From positions 3,534,001-3,598,000 of the forward strand of contig NZ_CP041036.1 in assembly GCF_006385555.1 (NCBI RefSeq): a DNA stretch of 64,000 nt, written 5' to 3'. Below are positions 1 through 9,015 of the stretch, piece by piece. Below the pieces are notes generated by a model. The model saw only the letters and a list, made by a program, of their open reading frames with translations. It had not been told where the DNA came from and did not search any database. Position numbers and translations under genes: made by a program. The stretch is from Shewanella polaris (GTDB lineage Bacteria; Pseudomonadota; Gammaproteobacteria; Enterobacterales; Shewanellaceae). Numbering within the stretch: position 1 is the first letter of the stretch; each line of letters opens with the position of its first letter.

Positions 1-115
1 AACAGGTTTTTATCACTTTAACCATAAAAAATCCTTATCATTCTCACTCAGCTAGTCCATGACTGTAACATAATCATAACGAGTGACAAGCACCGCATCA
101 CTTCAACAGCCAATA

Positions 116-144
116 AAAAACCTCACAGAGTTTGCGAGGTTTTT
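116..144. terminator. Rho-independent terminator (bolA 3' side)
   Basis: Stem AAAAACCTC (116-124) pairs with GAGGTTTTT (136-144) around an 11-nt loop. A/T tracts flank both sides, so it can work in both directions; it lies just downstream of bolA. The remaining sequence from 1 to 115 shows no gene I can support. Confidence 0.75.
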
Positions 145-172
145 GTACAAATAGATCAATAAGTAATAAACA

Positions 173-472
173 TTAGCCTTTACAGTTAGGCGTTCTAGGC
201 ACGTCATCTAATGCTTGCCATTCTGGTTGGCTATAAGCGTTAATGGATAACGCATGTACCCCATTAGCTAGTTCATCTGCGAGTACTTGGTTAACGGCAC
301 GATGACGCGCTAATAACCTTTGTTCGCTAAAGAGTTCACTCACCATAACGACTTTAAAATGTGTCTCAGAATTTGGAGGCACATGATGACGATTACTTTC
401 GTTAATCACCTCAAGGTGTAACGGCGAGAAAGCTTGATTCAATTTATCAGTAATGATTTGTTGAATTGACAT
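173..472 (-). CDS. bolA: BolA family protein
   Basis: 99-residue BolA-fold protein. The family works with monothiol glutaredoxins in iron-sulfur cluster trafficking and, in E. coli, in stress and cell-shape control. The central segment HFKVVMVSELFSEQRLLARH followed by RAVNQVLADEL is the family signature, and the length is normal for BolA. It stands alone on the minus strand with a terminator just downstream. Whether it is BolA or the shorter paralogue IbaG cannot be settled from sequence alone; length and the C-terminal extension favour BolA. Confidence 0.88.
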   Translation of the reverse strand: MSIQQIITDKLNQAFSPLHLEVINESNRHHVPPNSETHFKVVMVSELFSEQRLLARHRAVNQVLADELANGVHALSINAYSQPEWQALDDVPRTPNCKG

Positions 473-639
473 AGTAATACTCTTGTTAATACATATCTCA
501 GAAATCGCAGAGTACTGGTTTGCTGATTAAAGGTCAAACAAGCAAACCAAAAGTCGCCACTAGAGCACAGAACCGTTCAAGGATAAATGGGCCGTCGCAG
601 AACTAACAAATTTGAATAGTAATCAGGATGATAATAAAG

Positions 640-1317
640 TTAGCGAGAGTAAAAACCAGCAACAATTTGCCTAAAAGTAAAATTAACTCTAGGCTCTGTC
701 ACTTTTAAACGTTTTGGCAATCCATGTTGCCAAACTTGCTGCATTCCAGCATGCATAATCAACAAGTCTCCACTGCCTAAAGCAAAATTCACTTTATTAT
801 GATTATGTTTATGACGCACAACAAAATCACGCTCTGCGCCTAAAGTGACTGAAGCGATTGCAGAACCACTGACAATTTCAGGCTCATCGTCACTGTGCCA
901 TCCCATACAATCATGTCCGTTGGCATAATAATTAACTAATACCGCATTGCTGTCGAAATGATGATCAACACGTAACTTATGCCGTAATCGACTCAACACA
1001 GCAGGCCAAGGCAAAGGTGAAATCTGTAATTTAGAAAAGCGATAATCACAGCCGGGATCACCAAACCATGCTTGAGTTCGAGGAATAAGATGTTTCTTGC
1101 CATAGACTTCAATTTCAACCCGCTCCAATGGGTAGCTTACGACCTCTTTCATCAGTAGCTGCTGTTGCTTGGCAGATAAAAATTGCTCTATGTGGGTTAC
1201 TGGCGGTAGCAATGAATCGATTTGGCAATCATCTGCCGTTTTACTACCTGTAGGAACATGTTTTTGGCAAGTAATATCAGCGTCGCCAAAATTAAACCCA
1301 TGCTGAAATACCGTCAA
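640..1317 (-). CDS. AlkB-like 2OG-Fe(II) dioxygenase
   Basis: 225-residue member of the AlkB superfamily, which removes alkyl lesions from nucleic acids by oxidative demethylation using 2-oxoglutarate, Fe(II) and O2. The metal facial triad is visible as the HSD motif in GWHSDDEPE and the distal His in QVWQHGLPK. The 2OG-binding arginine lies in the C-terminal RVNFTFR. Substrate-binding NYYANGHDCMGWH precedes the triad. The start codon is TTG at 1317, supported by a strong AAAGGAG five bases upstream; no better in-frame ATG exists. It resembles the AlkB branch with a short N-terminal extension (ALKBH2/3-like) more than E. coli AlkB. It appears monocistronic. Confidence 0.85.
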   Translation of the reverse strand: MTVFQHGFNFGDADITCQKHVPTGSKTADDCQIDSLLPPVTHIEQFLSAKQQQLLMKEVVSYPLERVEIEVYGKKHLIPRTQAWFGDPGCDYRFSKLQISPLPWPAVLSRLRHKLRVDHHFDSNAVLVNYYANGHDCMGWHSDDEPEIVSGSAIASVTLGAERDFVVRHKHNHNKVNFALGSGDLLIMHAGMQQVWQHGLPKRLKVTEPRVNFTFRQIVAGFYSR

Positions 1318-1482
1318 AACGTCTCCTTTTATTACAAATATGACATCGACTTATGGCAAAGTTTTACCAAGATGAACAACTCATCATTACAATCAATAAT
1401 AACTAATATCCATGAATACGGAACGGATTTAATCTTAAACAATATTGATACGTAAATACCATCTAATATCAAGCTAAGATCA

Positions 1483-2451
1483 TTAAAACCAATGCCTAAT
1501 TTTAGCTATTAGTAAACCTGATACCACAATAATGCCCATCAGCAGCAATACCGCAAAGTAGCCAAATTGCCATTGCAGCTCAGGCATGTTGTTAAAGTTC
1601 ATGCCGTAAATGCCAGCTACTAAGGTTAGTGGTAAAAAAATAGCAGTCACCAGGGTTAACGTCATCATCACGCGATTGGTTTTATGAGCACTCACCGAAA
1701 TATAACCATTAATCAAACTGTCTACTAAACCTTGATAAAGGCTGGCACGACTTGATAAGCGCTCAAACTGATTATATAAATAACTCAGTTGTTCATAGTC
1801 CATTTTAATATGTTGATGGCTATCATCACCAAGTAATTGTTGTAACACCTCTTCATGATAGCTAAACGAACGTTTAGCCTTTTGTAATTTACTGTTATAA
1901 GCAATCAACTCTGCCAGTAAATCATCCGTTGACACTTCAAATATTTCATCTTCAATTTCACTTAAACGCTCTTCTAACGCCAGCATCACCGCCAGATAAT
2001 CAAAAACAATTTGGCGCAGCAATTCATAACACACTTTGCTCATATTATTGCTATCAAGGAAACCTTGTTCAATGATCCGTTGAGCCACTTTGCTAACACT
2101 CAGTGACGATTTGACATGCTGAGTCACTAAAAAGCGGTCACTGACGTGTAATAGCAACTGGCTACGTTCGAGCAGAAGATAATCTTCTCGGTCCATAAGT
2201 TCATGAGTTAATAAGTATGAATGCGTGTCATATTCTTCAAATTGGGGCGGATGACGTTCACGTTGCGCTTCTTCAAAATCGAGACTATTAATCCCAAATA
2301 AAGGATATTGCTGAAAAAAACCTTGGCTATTAGACCCAGTAATATCAACCCATATCAAATGCTGTTGCGGATCATATTGGGCCATAAGCGTGTCATCGCC
2401 TTGAGATAACAATTGACCTTGTGGATTAAATAACAATATCTGAATAGTCAT
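1483..2451 (-). CDS. corA: CorA family magnesium/divalent cation channel
   Basis: 322 residues, as usual for CorA. A long acidic and helical cytoplasmic part (about 1-255) leads to two C-terminal transmembrane helices joined by the diagnostic YGMNF loop (GMN at 283-285) followed by NMPEL. In the family this motif forms the periplasmic selectivity loop of a homopentameric Mg2+ (also Co2+/Ni2+) channel. The related exporter ZntB shares GMN; the MPEL segment favours CorA-type. The C-terminus ends in a basic tail (KIRHWF), typical of the gate region. A small winged-helix gene lies immediately upstream on the same strand. Confidence 0.82.
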   Translation of the reverse strand: MTIQILLFNPQGQLLSQGDDTLMAQYDPQQHLIWVDITGSNSQGFFQQYPLFGINSLDFEEAQRERHPPQFEEYDTHSYLLTHELMDREDYLLLERSQLLLHVSDRFLVTQHVKSSLSVSKVAQRIIEQGFLDSNNMSKVCYELLRQIVFDYLAVMLALEERLSEIEDEIFEVSTDDLLAELIAYNSKLQKAKRSFSYHEEVLQQLLGDDSHQHIKMDYEQLSYLYNQFERLSSRASLYQGLVDSLINGYISVSAHKTNRVMMTLTLVTAIFLPLTLVAGIYGMNFNNMPELQWQFGYFAVLLLMGIIVVSGLLIAKIRHWF

Positions 2452-2493
2452 GAGTTATCCTTTCAACAATGAATACAATGATGCATAAACGAT

Positions 2494-2823
2494 CTAATGG
2501 GCCATCTCAGGATCATCTATAATTTCTAGGTGCTGCTTGATCTGCTTAAAATGACTATTCACCCAAGCGCTGCTGATTGGGCCCCAAGTAGAAATACGAT
2601 AATAGCCTTCATTATGACGTTGGCCTTGTTGGACAAAATCCACCTCAATACCAATATCAACAAATGCGGCAATCGCATCTTGCAAGGTTCTTCTAGGCAT
2701 CTTGGTTAATTTTTGTAAGCTTAGTAAGTTGTGTTGTTCTTCATCAAGCAAATGCGCTAAATATAATTTTCGTAGAAATGCTTTTTGCGATTTATTGATC
2801 ACGTAATTATTCGAAAACATCAT
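2494..2823 (-). CDS. Small winged helix-turn-helix protein (HTH_43-like)
   Basis: About 109 residues. The stretch LSLQKLTKMPRRTLQDAIAAF reads as a helix-turn-helix and the following YYRISTWGPI as a wing, which matches my recollection of the HTH_43 winged-helix family found in Shewanella and relatives. The start is ambiguous: GTG 2826, ATG 2823 and ATG 2820 are consecutive, and TAGGG just upstream fits either ATG. It lies 42 bp upstream of corA on the same strand, so co-transcription is possible. Targets are unknown. Confidence 0.6.
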   Translation of the reverse strand: MMFSNNYVINKSQKAFLRKLYLAHLLDEEQHNLLSLQKLTKMPRRTLQDAIAAFVDIGIEVDFVQQGQRHNEGYYRISTWGPISSAWVNSHFKQIKQHLEIIDDPEMAH

Positions 2824-3045
2824 CACACCCTATTATCTCTCATCACTGATTAGAAATTACTGTATCTGCAGTCAGTTACGCAAGCACTATTGCTAGCGTT
2901 AGCTAATCGCGGCTGAATTAATAGCGGTTTTTATGGCAATAGATTCATTTATTCATCACCCTATATGATTAACACTACCTAAGTAGAGACAATCTCGTTA
3001 TAGTTTTTAACAATCGATATCATCAGATTTGAAAAGCAAACAGTC

Positions 3046-3774
3046 ATGGATACTCCGCCGCAGTTAAAGAGTACATTAACGTCACAACAATCACATGCTC
3101 AGTCAACCTTAAGTGATGCTTCTGCGAAGACATCAGCAGAAGAAACATTGCAGTCTGTTTATCACCACGGTCCGCGTTTGTCTCAAGGTGATTATATTCA
3201 ACTTGCTGATTTATCATTGAGTAATATTGACCCGAATTACCCTAAGCTATTATTGATAATTAGCAGTGTAGTGGCGATGCTCATCATAACGGCATTAACT
3301 GCATTTCTATTACTGACAAAACCGTTTCCCTTAACGATAGCGACTAGCATCATAATACTGGTGATATTTTTAGCGTTCATAATCATTAAACTTATCCATC
3401 TTAAAGCCAATAAAATTGCGTATGGATTGTTTAAAAATGAAATAGTATTACGTGAAGGTTTATATTGGGTATCAACAACGGCACTCCCCTATACTCGGCT
3501 ACAACATGTTAATTTGTCGCAAGGGCCAGCTGAACGCAAATTCAACTTAGTTACCTTAAAATGTTTTAGTGCTGGCAGTGGTTTAGCTGAAATTAATTTA
3601 CCAGGCCTCAATGCAGATCTAGCAGAACATTTACGCCAACATTTATTGAGCCAAGCAGCTTCAAGTAAGTTATTACCCACTCGCGAACGCGATGTTATTG
3701 ATCCAATGCCTTCAAACGTTGAAGTCGACAGCTTATCCATTCAACCTCCTCAGCAGGGTAGCCACAATGGATAA
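3046..3774 (+). CDS. PH domain-containing membrane protein (YdbS-like, bPH2)
   Basis: 242 residues. An N-terminal soluble tail of about 65 residues precedes two closely spaced transmembrane helices (about 67-90 and 95-118). A bacterial PH-2 (DUF304) domain follows, with EIVLREGLYW and LPYTRLQHVNLSQGPAERKF, then a low-complexity tail. In Bacillus the YdbS/YdbT pair confers resistance to an antimicrobial peptide; function in Gram-negatives is not established. Its stop overlaps the start of the next gene, which encodes the larger partner, so the two are translationally coupled. Confidence 0.8.
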   Translation: MDTPPQLKSTLTSQQSHAQSTLSDASAKTSAEETLQSVYHHGPRLSQGDYIQLADLSLSNIDPNYPKLLLIISSVVAMLIITALTAFLLLTKPFPLTIATSIIILVIFLAFIIIKLIHLKANKIAYGLFKNEIVLREGLYWVSTTALPYTRLQHVNLSQGPAERKFNLVTLKCFSAGSGLAEINLPGLNADLAEHLRQHLLSQAASSKLLPTRERDVIDPMPSNVEVDSLSIQPPQQGSHNG

Positions 3775-5524
3775 GCCACCACTATCACAAGATAATGAAC
3801 GACTTATTCAACGCACTGCTAGCGTTGCGAATAAGCCCAAGAATGCCAGTTCAAAGGATACTCTAGAGGCGATTAACGAGACTGCTAGTGTGACGACCGA
3901 TAGCGCAGATATGACGAACAATCACTCTGCTGTAACGAACGAGAGTGGTACTCCAACAAGTGATTTACAACAATGGCAAGCGCTGTCGGCATGGTCTATC
4001 GTCAATAATCTTTTTAGTACCTTGAAAAACATCTTTAGTAATGGCTTCGCTATTGTGCCGATTGTTTACACTGGATGGCAGCAAGGTTTTAATATGCAAT
4101 GGGGAATATTAGCATCTAGTGCTTTATTAATATTGGTCACATTGGCTGCGATAATAGAATGGCATAAATTTCGCTTTCGCCTTAACAACCATCAACTGGA
4201 AGTAAAGCGCGGGTTATTTTTCACCAAAAAAGATGAAATCCCCCTAAGTCGAATCCAAAATATACGTTATCAACAACCATTTTATTTTAAGCCATTGTCG
4301 CTCGGTACTCTGATAATTGAAACCGCAGGTTCGAAAGATGACGAAGCCCATTTAGCGGCATTGGACACACAACAAGCGCAAACCTTAAAAAATTTATTAC
4401 TTAATTTAACCCATTCGAATTTAAGCGACCCTGCTTTAAGTCATTCTGATTTACCTCAATCAGACACCACGTTGTCAATAAACACGGATCCGCAGGCCGT
4501 CAACCAACAATGCACTGACAATATGCAGCCTATTGTACGAAAAAGTTTATCTGATTTAGTTTTATTTGGTTTTTATCAAAACAATTTTATTTGGTTTGCG
4601 GTCATAGCTGGCCCTATCGCAGGTCAGCTTGATTGGGATAAAGTATTTGACTCCCCTGTCGCACAACAGTTCTGGTATTGGGTTCAACAGCAAACTGATC
4701 AAAATATCGGCTTGCAAACTATCATGGTCATCGTGGGGTTATTTGCGATTTACAGCTTGTTTTCGTTAATTTCAATTGTGGCTGCCATTTTAAAATATCA
4801 TCCATATCAGCTCGACAAACATAATGACACCATACAGCGAAGTGGCGGTGTTATTTCGCATCAGCAAGATGCATTGGCCATAAAGCGTATTCAATTAGTT
4901 AATTTTCAACAACCCGTTATTGCGCGTTTATTTAACCGCTGGACCTTATACTTTAAACAAGTCAAAGGACATGAAGTTGAACACAAAACTAAACAACACA
5001 TGTTAATCCCAAGCGTGAAGACCACTGAAATTAAATCCATCCTGGCTCAAATCCCACAGCTCAGTGGCGGCGCAGGCGCATTACCTAATCGTTATACAGC
5101 TATCCATATTAATTGGCTGACAAGACGAATCGTTCTGCCACTGTTGCTAGCAAGTGTGCTCACAATCATCGGTTATTTTGGCCAACATAGTCTTGGTTTT
5201 TTTCAATTGATTTGGTTTACTGCTGTCATGGTGATATCTGCTATTTACATCCGTTATAAACAATGGGGCTATGTCGTAAAAGATCAGGTTATTTGGCAAC
5301 ATAATGGTTTCTTCGGCCAGCAATGGCAACGAGTCGAATTCGAAAAAATTCAGCATATTAAAATAACGCAAACCAAAGGACAGAGACAGGCTCAATTAGC
5401 CTATGTTGAAGTTGGGTTGGCCAGTGGAAATGTGGTATTTCCGTACATTCCCATGTCGGTAGCACAATTAATTATCGCTCGATCACTCAATGTAATAAGT
5501 CACGATAATCGTAATTGGATTTAG
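3767..5524 (+). CDS. Multi-PH-domain membrane protein (YdbT-like, bPH2)
   Basis: 585 residues from ATG 3767; a further upstream start at 3692 is possible but would lie deep inside the preceding gene. ATG 3767 lies in the upstream stop region (8-bp overlap), with a GCAGGGT-type ribosome-binding site. Three repeats of a TM pair followed by a bPH2/DUF304 domain are visible. Their PH cores begin near HQLEVKRGLFFTKKDEIPLS, the segment after KYHPYQLDKHNDTIQRSGG, and VIWQHNGFFGQQW. The first 80 residues are Ser/Thr/Asn-rich and probably disordered. This is the classical larger partner of the gene before it; the pair presumably forms one inner-membrane complex. Confidence 0.8.
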   Translation: MDKPPLSQDNERLIQRTASVANKPKNASSKDTLEAINETASVTTDSADMTNNHSAVTNESGTPTSDLQQWQALSAWSIVNNLFSTLKNIFSNGFAIVPIVYTGWQQGFNMQWGILASSALLILVTLAAIIEWHKFRFRLNNHQLEVKRGLFFTKKDEIPLSRIQNIRYQQPFYFKPLSLGTLIIETAGSKDDEAHLAALDTQQAQTLKNLLLNLTHSNLSDPALSHSDLPQSDTTLSINTDPQAVNQQCTDNMQPIVRKSLSDLVLFGFYQNNFIWFAVIAGPIAGQLDWDKVFDSPVAQQFWYWVQQQTDQNIGLQTIMVIVGLFAIYSLFSLISIVAAILKYHPYQLDKHNDTIQRSGGVISHQQDALAIKRIQLVNFQQPVIARLFNRWTLYFKQVKGHEVEHKTKQHMLIPSVKTTEIKSILAQIPQLSGGAGALPNRYTAIHINWLTRRIVLPLLLASVLTIIGYFGQHSLGFFQLIWFTAVMVISAIYIRYKQWGYVVKDQVIWQHNGFFGQQWQRVEFEKIQHIKITQTKGQRQAQLAYVEVGLASGNVVFPYIPMSVAQLIIARSLNVISHDNRNWI

Positions 5525-5528
5525 CATA

Positions 5529-6089
5529 ATGACATTAATAAAAACCACCAACATCATCGCCAAAGATGTTATTGATTTTTGGTTTACTCAAATATCCCCT
5601 AAACAATGGTGGATAAAAGATACCGATTTTGATTTACAGATTACACAGCTTTTTGGCACCACTTTAGATGCAGCCATAAAGGGAGAATTACAACACTGGC
5701 GGGAAAACACTCAAGGTCGATTAGCCGAAATTATTGTACTTGATCAATTTTCGCGAAACATTTATCGCGATACACCAGCGGCATTTTCCGCTGATAATAT
5801 CGCATTATCACTAGCACAAGAAGCGGTGGCAATGGGTTGTTTAGCAGTGTTACCGACGCAACAGGCTGCATTTTTAATTATGCCCTATATGCACAGTGAA
5901 TCGATTGTCATTCATCAACAAGCGTTACCATTATTTGAACAATATGCACCGAACAATCTGCGTAGCCAACAGCAGCACTACGCTATTATTGCTCAATTTC
6001 ACCGTTTCCCACACCGAAATACAATCTTAGGTCGCGACTCAACAGCGGCCGAAGTCGCATTTTTAACCCAACCCGGTTCGAGCTTTTAA
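5529..6089 (+). CDS. DUF924 family protein
   Basis: 186 residues, full length for DUF924 (TPR-like, all-helical). Recognised from the N-terminal VIDFWFTQISPKQWWIKD and the central VLDQFSRNIYRDTPAAFSAD. The late segments MPYMHSESIVIHQQALPLF and FPHRNTILGRDST are also family-typical. Function is not established. It starts 4 bp after the YdbT-like gene stops, so it is probably in that operon, although the families are not otherwise known to be linked. Confidence 0.8.
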   Translation: MTLIKTTNIIAKDVIDFWFTQISPKQWWIKDTDFDLQITQLFGTTLDAAIKGELQHWRENTQGRLAEIIVLDQFSRNIYRDTPAAFSADNIALSLAQEAVAMGCLAVLPTQQAAFLIMPYMHSESIVIHQQALPLFEQYAPNNLRSQQQHYAIIAQFHRFPHRNTILGRDSTAAEVAFLTQPGSSF

Positions 6090-6138
6090 GCAAACAATGA
6101 CATTGGTTAAGTCACTAGGGCTGTTACAACAGCCAAGA

Positions 6139-6570
6139 TTACTTGACCACTAATACTGGGCATTTAGCTTTATTCGCAACAGCTTCTGCAACATTGGTAT
6201 TCAAAAAATGTGAAAGTCCACTTCTGCCATGGCTGGCAATAACCACCATTCCAATATCACCACTATTAGCTTCTTCCAGAATTTCGTTAACCGCATCACC
6301 ACGTCGAATAATCGTTTCAATTTTTAAATTGGTATTAAGTTGCCCCAATAATTTATGCATTTGGCTGGCGGCAGCATCTTCCATGGTTTTTGCCAACTCT
6401 TCTGGTGTAATCGTAAGCGCCATGAAATTTTCATCACCAATAGGCTGATCAACTACATTCATGATACGAATATCGACTTGATATAAATTCGCCATTTCAA
6501 TCGCATATCGTAATGCATGCGATGCCGTATCAGAAAAATCGGTAGGCCATAAAATATTACCTTTTCGCAT
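6139..6570 (-). CDS. Universal stress protein (UspA family)
   Basis: 143 residues from ATG 6570, which has GGAGG five bases upstream. An in-frame GTG at 6582 would include the ribosome-binding site and is unlikely. Single Usp domain: N-terminal ILWPTDFSDTASHALRYA, C-terminal ASHGRSGLSHFLNTNVAEAV ending CPVLVVK. The ATP-binding consensus G-x2-G-x9-G(S/T) is degenerate at its end, since the usual Gly-Ser is replaced in LNTNVAE. A non-ATP-binding or altered protein is therefore possible. An FNR-like box lies about 110 bp upstream, consistent with anaerobic induction. Confidence 0.88.
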   Translation of the reverse strand: MRKGNILWPTDFSDTASHALRYAIEMANLYQVDIRIMNVVDQPIGDENFMALTITPEELAKTMEDAAASQMHKLLGQLNTNLKIETIIRRGDAVNEILEEANSGDIGMVVIASHGRSGLSHFLNTNVAEAVANKAKCPVLVVK

Positions 6571-6681
6571 ATTATCCTCCACAGAGATAAGTGTTCACGA
6601 GCTATGACATTCATGCCTCAATTAAAGGCACCTAATTCCATATCTTCGATTAAAGTATAGTCAGTAACAAAGACTTGCATA

Positions 6682-6695
6682 GTGATCAAAATCAA
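6682..6695. promoter_or_regulatory. FNR/EtrA-like box upstream of the usp gene
   Basis: GTGATCAAAATCAA (on the minus strand TTGATTTTGATCAC) matches the FNR consensus TTGAT-N4-ATCAA at 9 of 10 defined positions. It sits between the divergent usp and aldehyde dehydrogenase genes, about 112 bp from the usp ATG. Assignment to usp is inferred because FNR control of usp genes is common. Confidence 0.5.
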
Positions 6696-6742
6696 ACCTA
6701 GTGCGAAAACTTGCCTTAGCTCACAAACTAACATAACATCAG

Positions 6743-6760
6743 ACCGACTAATCAGTCGGT
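6743..6760. promoter_or_regulatory. Perfect inverted repeat, probable TetR-family operator
   Basis: ACCGACT-AATC-AGTCGGT: 7-bp perfect arms with a 4-nt spacer, about 85 bp upstream of the aldehyde dehydrogenase start. The TetR gene that follows the dehydrogenase is the natural ligand. This is inferred from architecture, not proven; no second copy was seen before the TetR gene itself. Confidence 0.6.
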
Positions 6761-6844
6761 TTGTTGGTTGTGTTTATACTTTTGTTGATTGTATTTATAG
6801 TATAGACATCAAATCGACGATATTATTTTTACTGGAGATAGAAA

Positions 6845-8266
6845 ATGAATATGGCCGTTGATAACATTGAAACACAATTACGACAATTACTGACCAATCA
6901 ACGTACGCGCTTCCAATCTACCCCAGCACCAAATTACCAGTCACGGGTTGATAAATTAACCCAACTAAAACAAGCTTTACTCGATAATCAACAAGCTATT
7001 ATTGGCGCATTAATTAGCGATTATGGCCACCGTTCTGCAAATGACACCATCATTTCAGATATTATGCCTTGTGTTAATAATATCAATTACACCATCAAAC
7101 ACCTTAAATCATGGATGAAACCCAGCCGTCGTCATGCGGGTTTATTATTATCCCCTTCTAAAGTAATGGTGCAATATCAGCCCTTAGGCGTAATTGGTAT
7201 TATTGTGCCATGGAACTTCCCTATCATGTTATCAATGGGGCCATTAGTCACTGCCATTGCAGCTGGCAATGGTGCCATGTTAAAAATGTCAGAGTTCACT
7301 CCGGCAACTAATGCGGTATTGCGCAAGATGTTAGCAACGATTTTTGACTCAAATGAAGTCGAATTAGTTGAAGGTGAAGCAGATGTCGCCGCAGCATTTT
7401 CAGCATTACCGTTTGACCATATTCTGTTTACCGGTTCAACTGTGGTTGGTCGTCATGTGATGCGTGCAGCGGCAAACAATCTGACACCAGTGACATTAGA
7501 GCTAGGTGGAAAATCGCCAGCGATTATTGCGCCAGATATGCCAATAGACACCGCCGTTGAACGGCTTATTTTTGGCAAATGCTTAAATGCAGGCCAAATC
7601 TGTGTCGCACCTGACTATGTGTTGTGCCCAGCCGACAAGGTCGAAGCATTTATTGGTGCTTATCAACGTCGATTTAATAAAATGTATCCTAATTTCGACA
7701 CCAACCAAGATTATGGCAATATCATTAATGAGCGTCAGCACCAACGCCTACTCAAGGTGTTGGAAGATGCGAAGACTAAAGGAGCAACTGTCACTTCCGC
7801 AATTAATAGCCCAATATCAACAACTCAACGCAAAATAGCCACTCAGTTAGTCACACATACCACTGACGACATGCTCATTATGCAGGATGAAATATTTGGA
7901 CCTTTATTACCAATTATTAGTTATCAATCGATTGATGAAGCGATAGGTTACATAAACCATCGAGATCGCCCTTTAGCCCTATATATCATGAGTTTTGATG
8001 ATAAAACTCAGCAAGATATTTTACAGCAAACGCATTCGGGCGGAGTGTGTATTAATGACACTGTGTTTCATGTTGCTGCCGATGACGCACCGTTTGGTGG
8101 TATTGGTCCATCTGGCATGGGCCACTATCACGGCAAAGAAGGCTTTCTAACCTTTAGTCACGCTAAAACCATATTAAATAGTGGTAAAATTAATACTGGC
8201 GTGTTGGTCCATCCACCTTATGGCGGCTTGATCCAGCGACTACTAATGAAGTTTTTCCTGCGCTAA
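6845..8266 (+). CDS. Coniferyl-aldehyde dehydrogenase-like NAD(P)+ aldehyde dehydrogenase
   Basis: 473-residue ALDH-superfamily enzyme oxidising an aldehyde to the acid with NAD(P)+. The catalytic Cys253 lies in GKCLNAGQICVAPDY and the general base Glu219 in LELGGKSPAII. The Rossmann NAD loop is FTGSTVVGRHVM, and the early VPWNFPIML stretch is typical. The length (shorter than 490-residue ALDHs) and the C-terminal amphipathic extension HPPYGGLIQRLLMKFFLR match the CalB/fatty aldehyde dehydrogenase branch. The substrate may be aromatic or long-chain; sequence does not decide. GGAGA precedes the ATG. An upstream palindrome and a downstream TetR gene suggest a small substrate-inducible unit. Confidence 0.85.
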   Translation: MNMAVDNIETQLRQLLTNQRTRFQSTPAPNYQSRVDKLTQLKQALLDNQQAIIGALISDYGHRSANDTIISDIMPCVNNINYTIKHLKSWMKPSRRHAGLLLSPSKVMVQYQPLGVIGIIVPWNFPIMLSMGPLVTAIAAGNGAMLKMSEFTPATNAVLRKMLATIFDSNEVELVEGEADVAAAFSALPFDHILFTGSTVVGRHVMRAAANNLTPVTLELGGKSPAIIAPDMPIDTAVERLIFGKCLNAGQICVAPDYVLCPADKVEAFIGAYQRRFNKMYPNFDTNQDYGNIINERQHQRLLKVLEDAKTKGATVTSAINSPISTTQRKIATQLVTHTTDDMLIMQDEIFGPLLPIISYQSIDEAIGYINHRDRPLALYIMSFDDKTQQDILQQTHSGGVCINDTVFHVAADDAPFGGIGPSGMGHYHGKEGFLTFSHAKTILNSGKINTGVLVHPPYGGLIQRLLMKFFLR

Positions 8267-8412
8267 CAACGCTAAATTGTCGCAACAGTAAGTATGACGT
8301 TAATTAGTGATACTTACTGAGCCGATTTCGAAATTAAACAGTCAGCATTCAAACGAATTTGATAAATAAACTGTAGATAAACCGCACCAACATACACAGG
8401 TATTTTGACTCA

Positions 8413-9000
8413 ATGAGCAGTACACCCATTGTCAGAACGGACAAAAAACAAGCGATTTTAGATTCAGCATTACAGCTGTTTGTTAATAAAGGCTTTAACG
8501 CCACTTCAACCGCATCAATAGCCAAAGCGGCTGGCGTAGCTACAGGTACCTTGTTCCATCATTTCCCGACAAAAAAAGATATCATGAGTCAACTATTTTT
8601 ATCCATTAAACAGGAGTTTGCCACCAACATGGTTAGTAATACTCAATTTAGTGGTGATATCGAACAAGATGCCAATACGTTATGGCAAAAAGCCATCGAT
8701 TGGGCTATTGCACAACCATTAAAACAGTTATTTTTTCTCCAGTATTCGATGTCAGCGGACATTGATGCCGACGTAAGAAAACAAGCAATGAACAGCATTT
8801 TAGGATTTGTAGTCGAATTGATTAATCGAGGTAAACAGCAGCAAATTATTGCTGACTTCCCCAATGCATTATTGCTCGAAAACTGCCATGGTCAGTACTT
8901 AGCAGCCATTCGTTTTTTTACCGATAATCCACATTTAGGTGACGATGAGATACACAGAAGCGCTAGCTTTAAACTATTTTGGCAAGCGATGAAAGCCTAG
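8413..9000 (+). CDS. TetR/AcrR family transcriptional regulator
   Basis: 195 residues. The N-terminal TetR DNA-binding domain is clear: ILDSALQLFVNKGFNATSTASIAKAAGVATGTLFHHFPTKK, split here only by reading. The C-terminal ligand domain (about 60-195) is unassigned. The gene follows the aldehyde dehydrogenase by 146 bp on the same strand. It most likely represses it through the palindrome at 6743-6760, responding to a toxic aldehyde or fatty-acyl ligand; this is inference. Confidence 0.85.
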   Translation: MSSTPIVRTDKKQAILDSALQLFVNKGFNATSTASIAKAAGVATGTLFHHFPTKKDIMSQLFLSIKQEFATNMVSNTQFSGDIEQDANTLWQKAIDWAIAQPLKQLFFLQYSMSADIDADVRKQAMNSILGFVVELINRGKQQQIIADFPNALLLENCHGQYLAAIRFFTDNPHLGDDEIHRSASFKLFWQAMKA

Positions 9001-9015
9001 TTTTATACTGATAAA

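Noticed and set aside
1222..1455. 77-codon plus-strand frame over the alkB 5' end
   Set aside because: Overlaps the start of a well-supported gene on the other strand, with no family resemblance.
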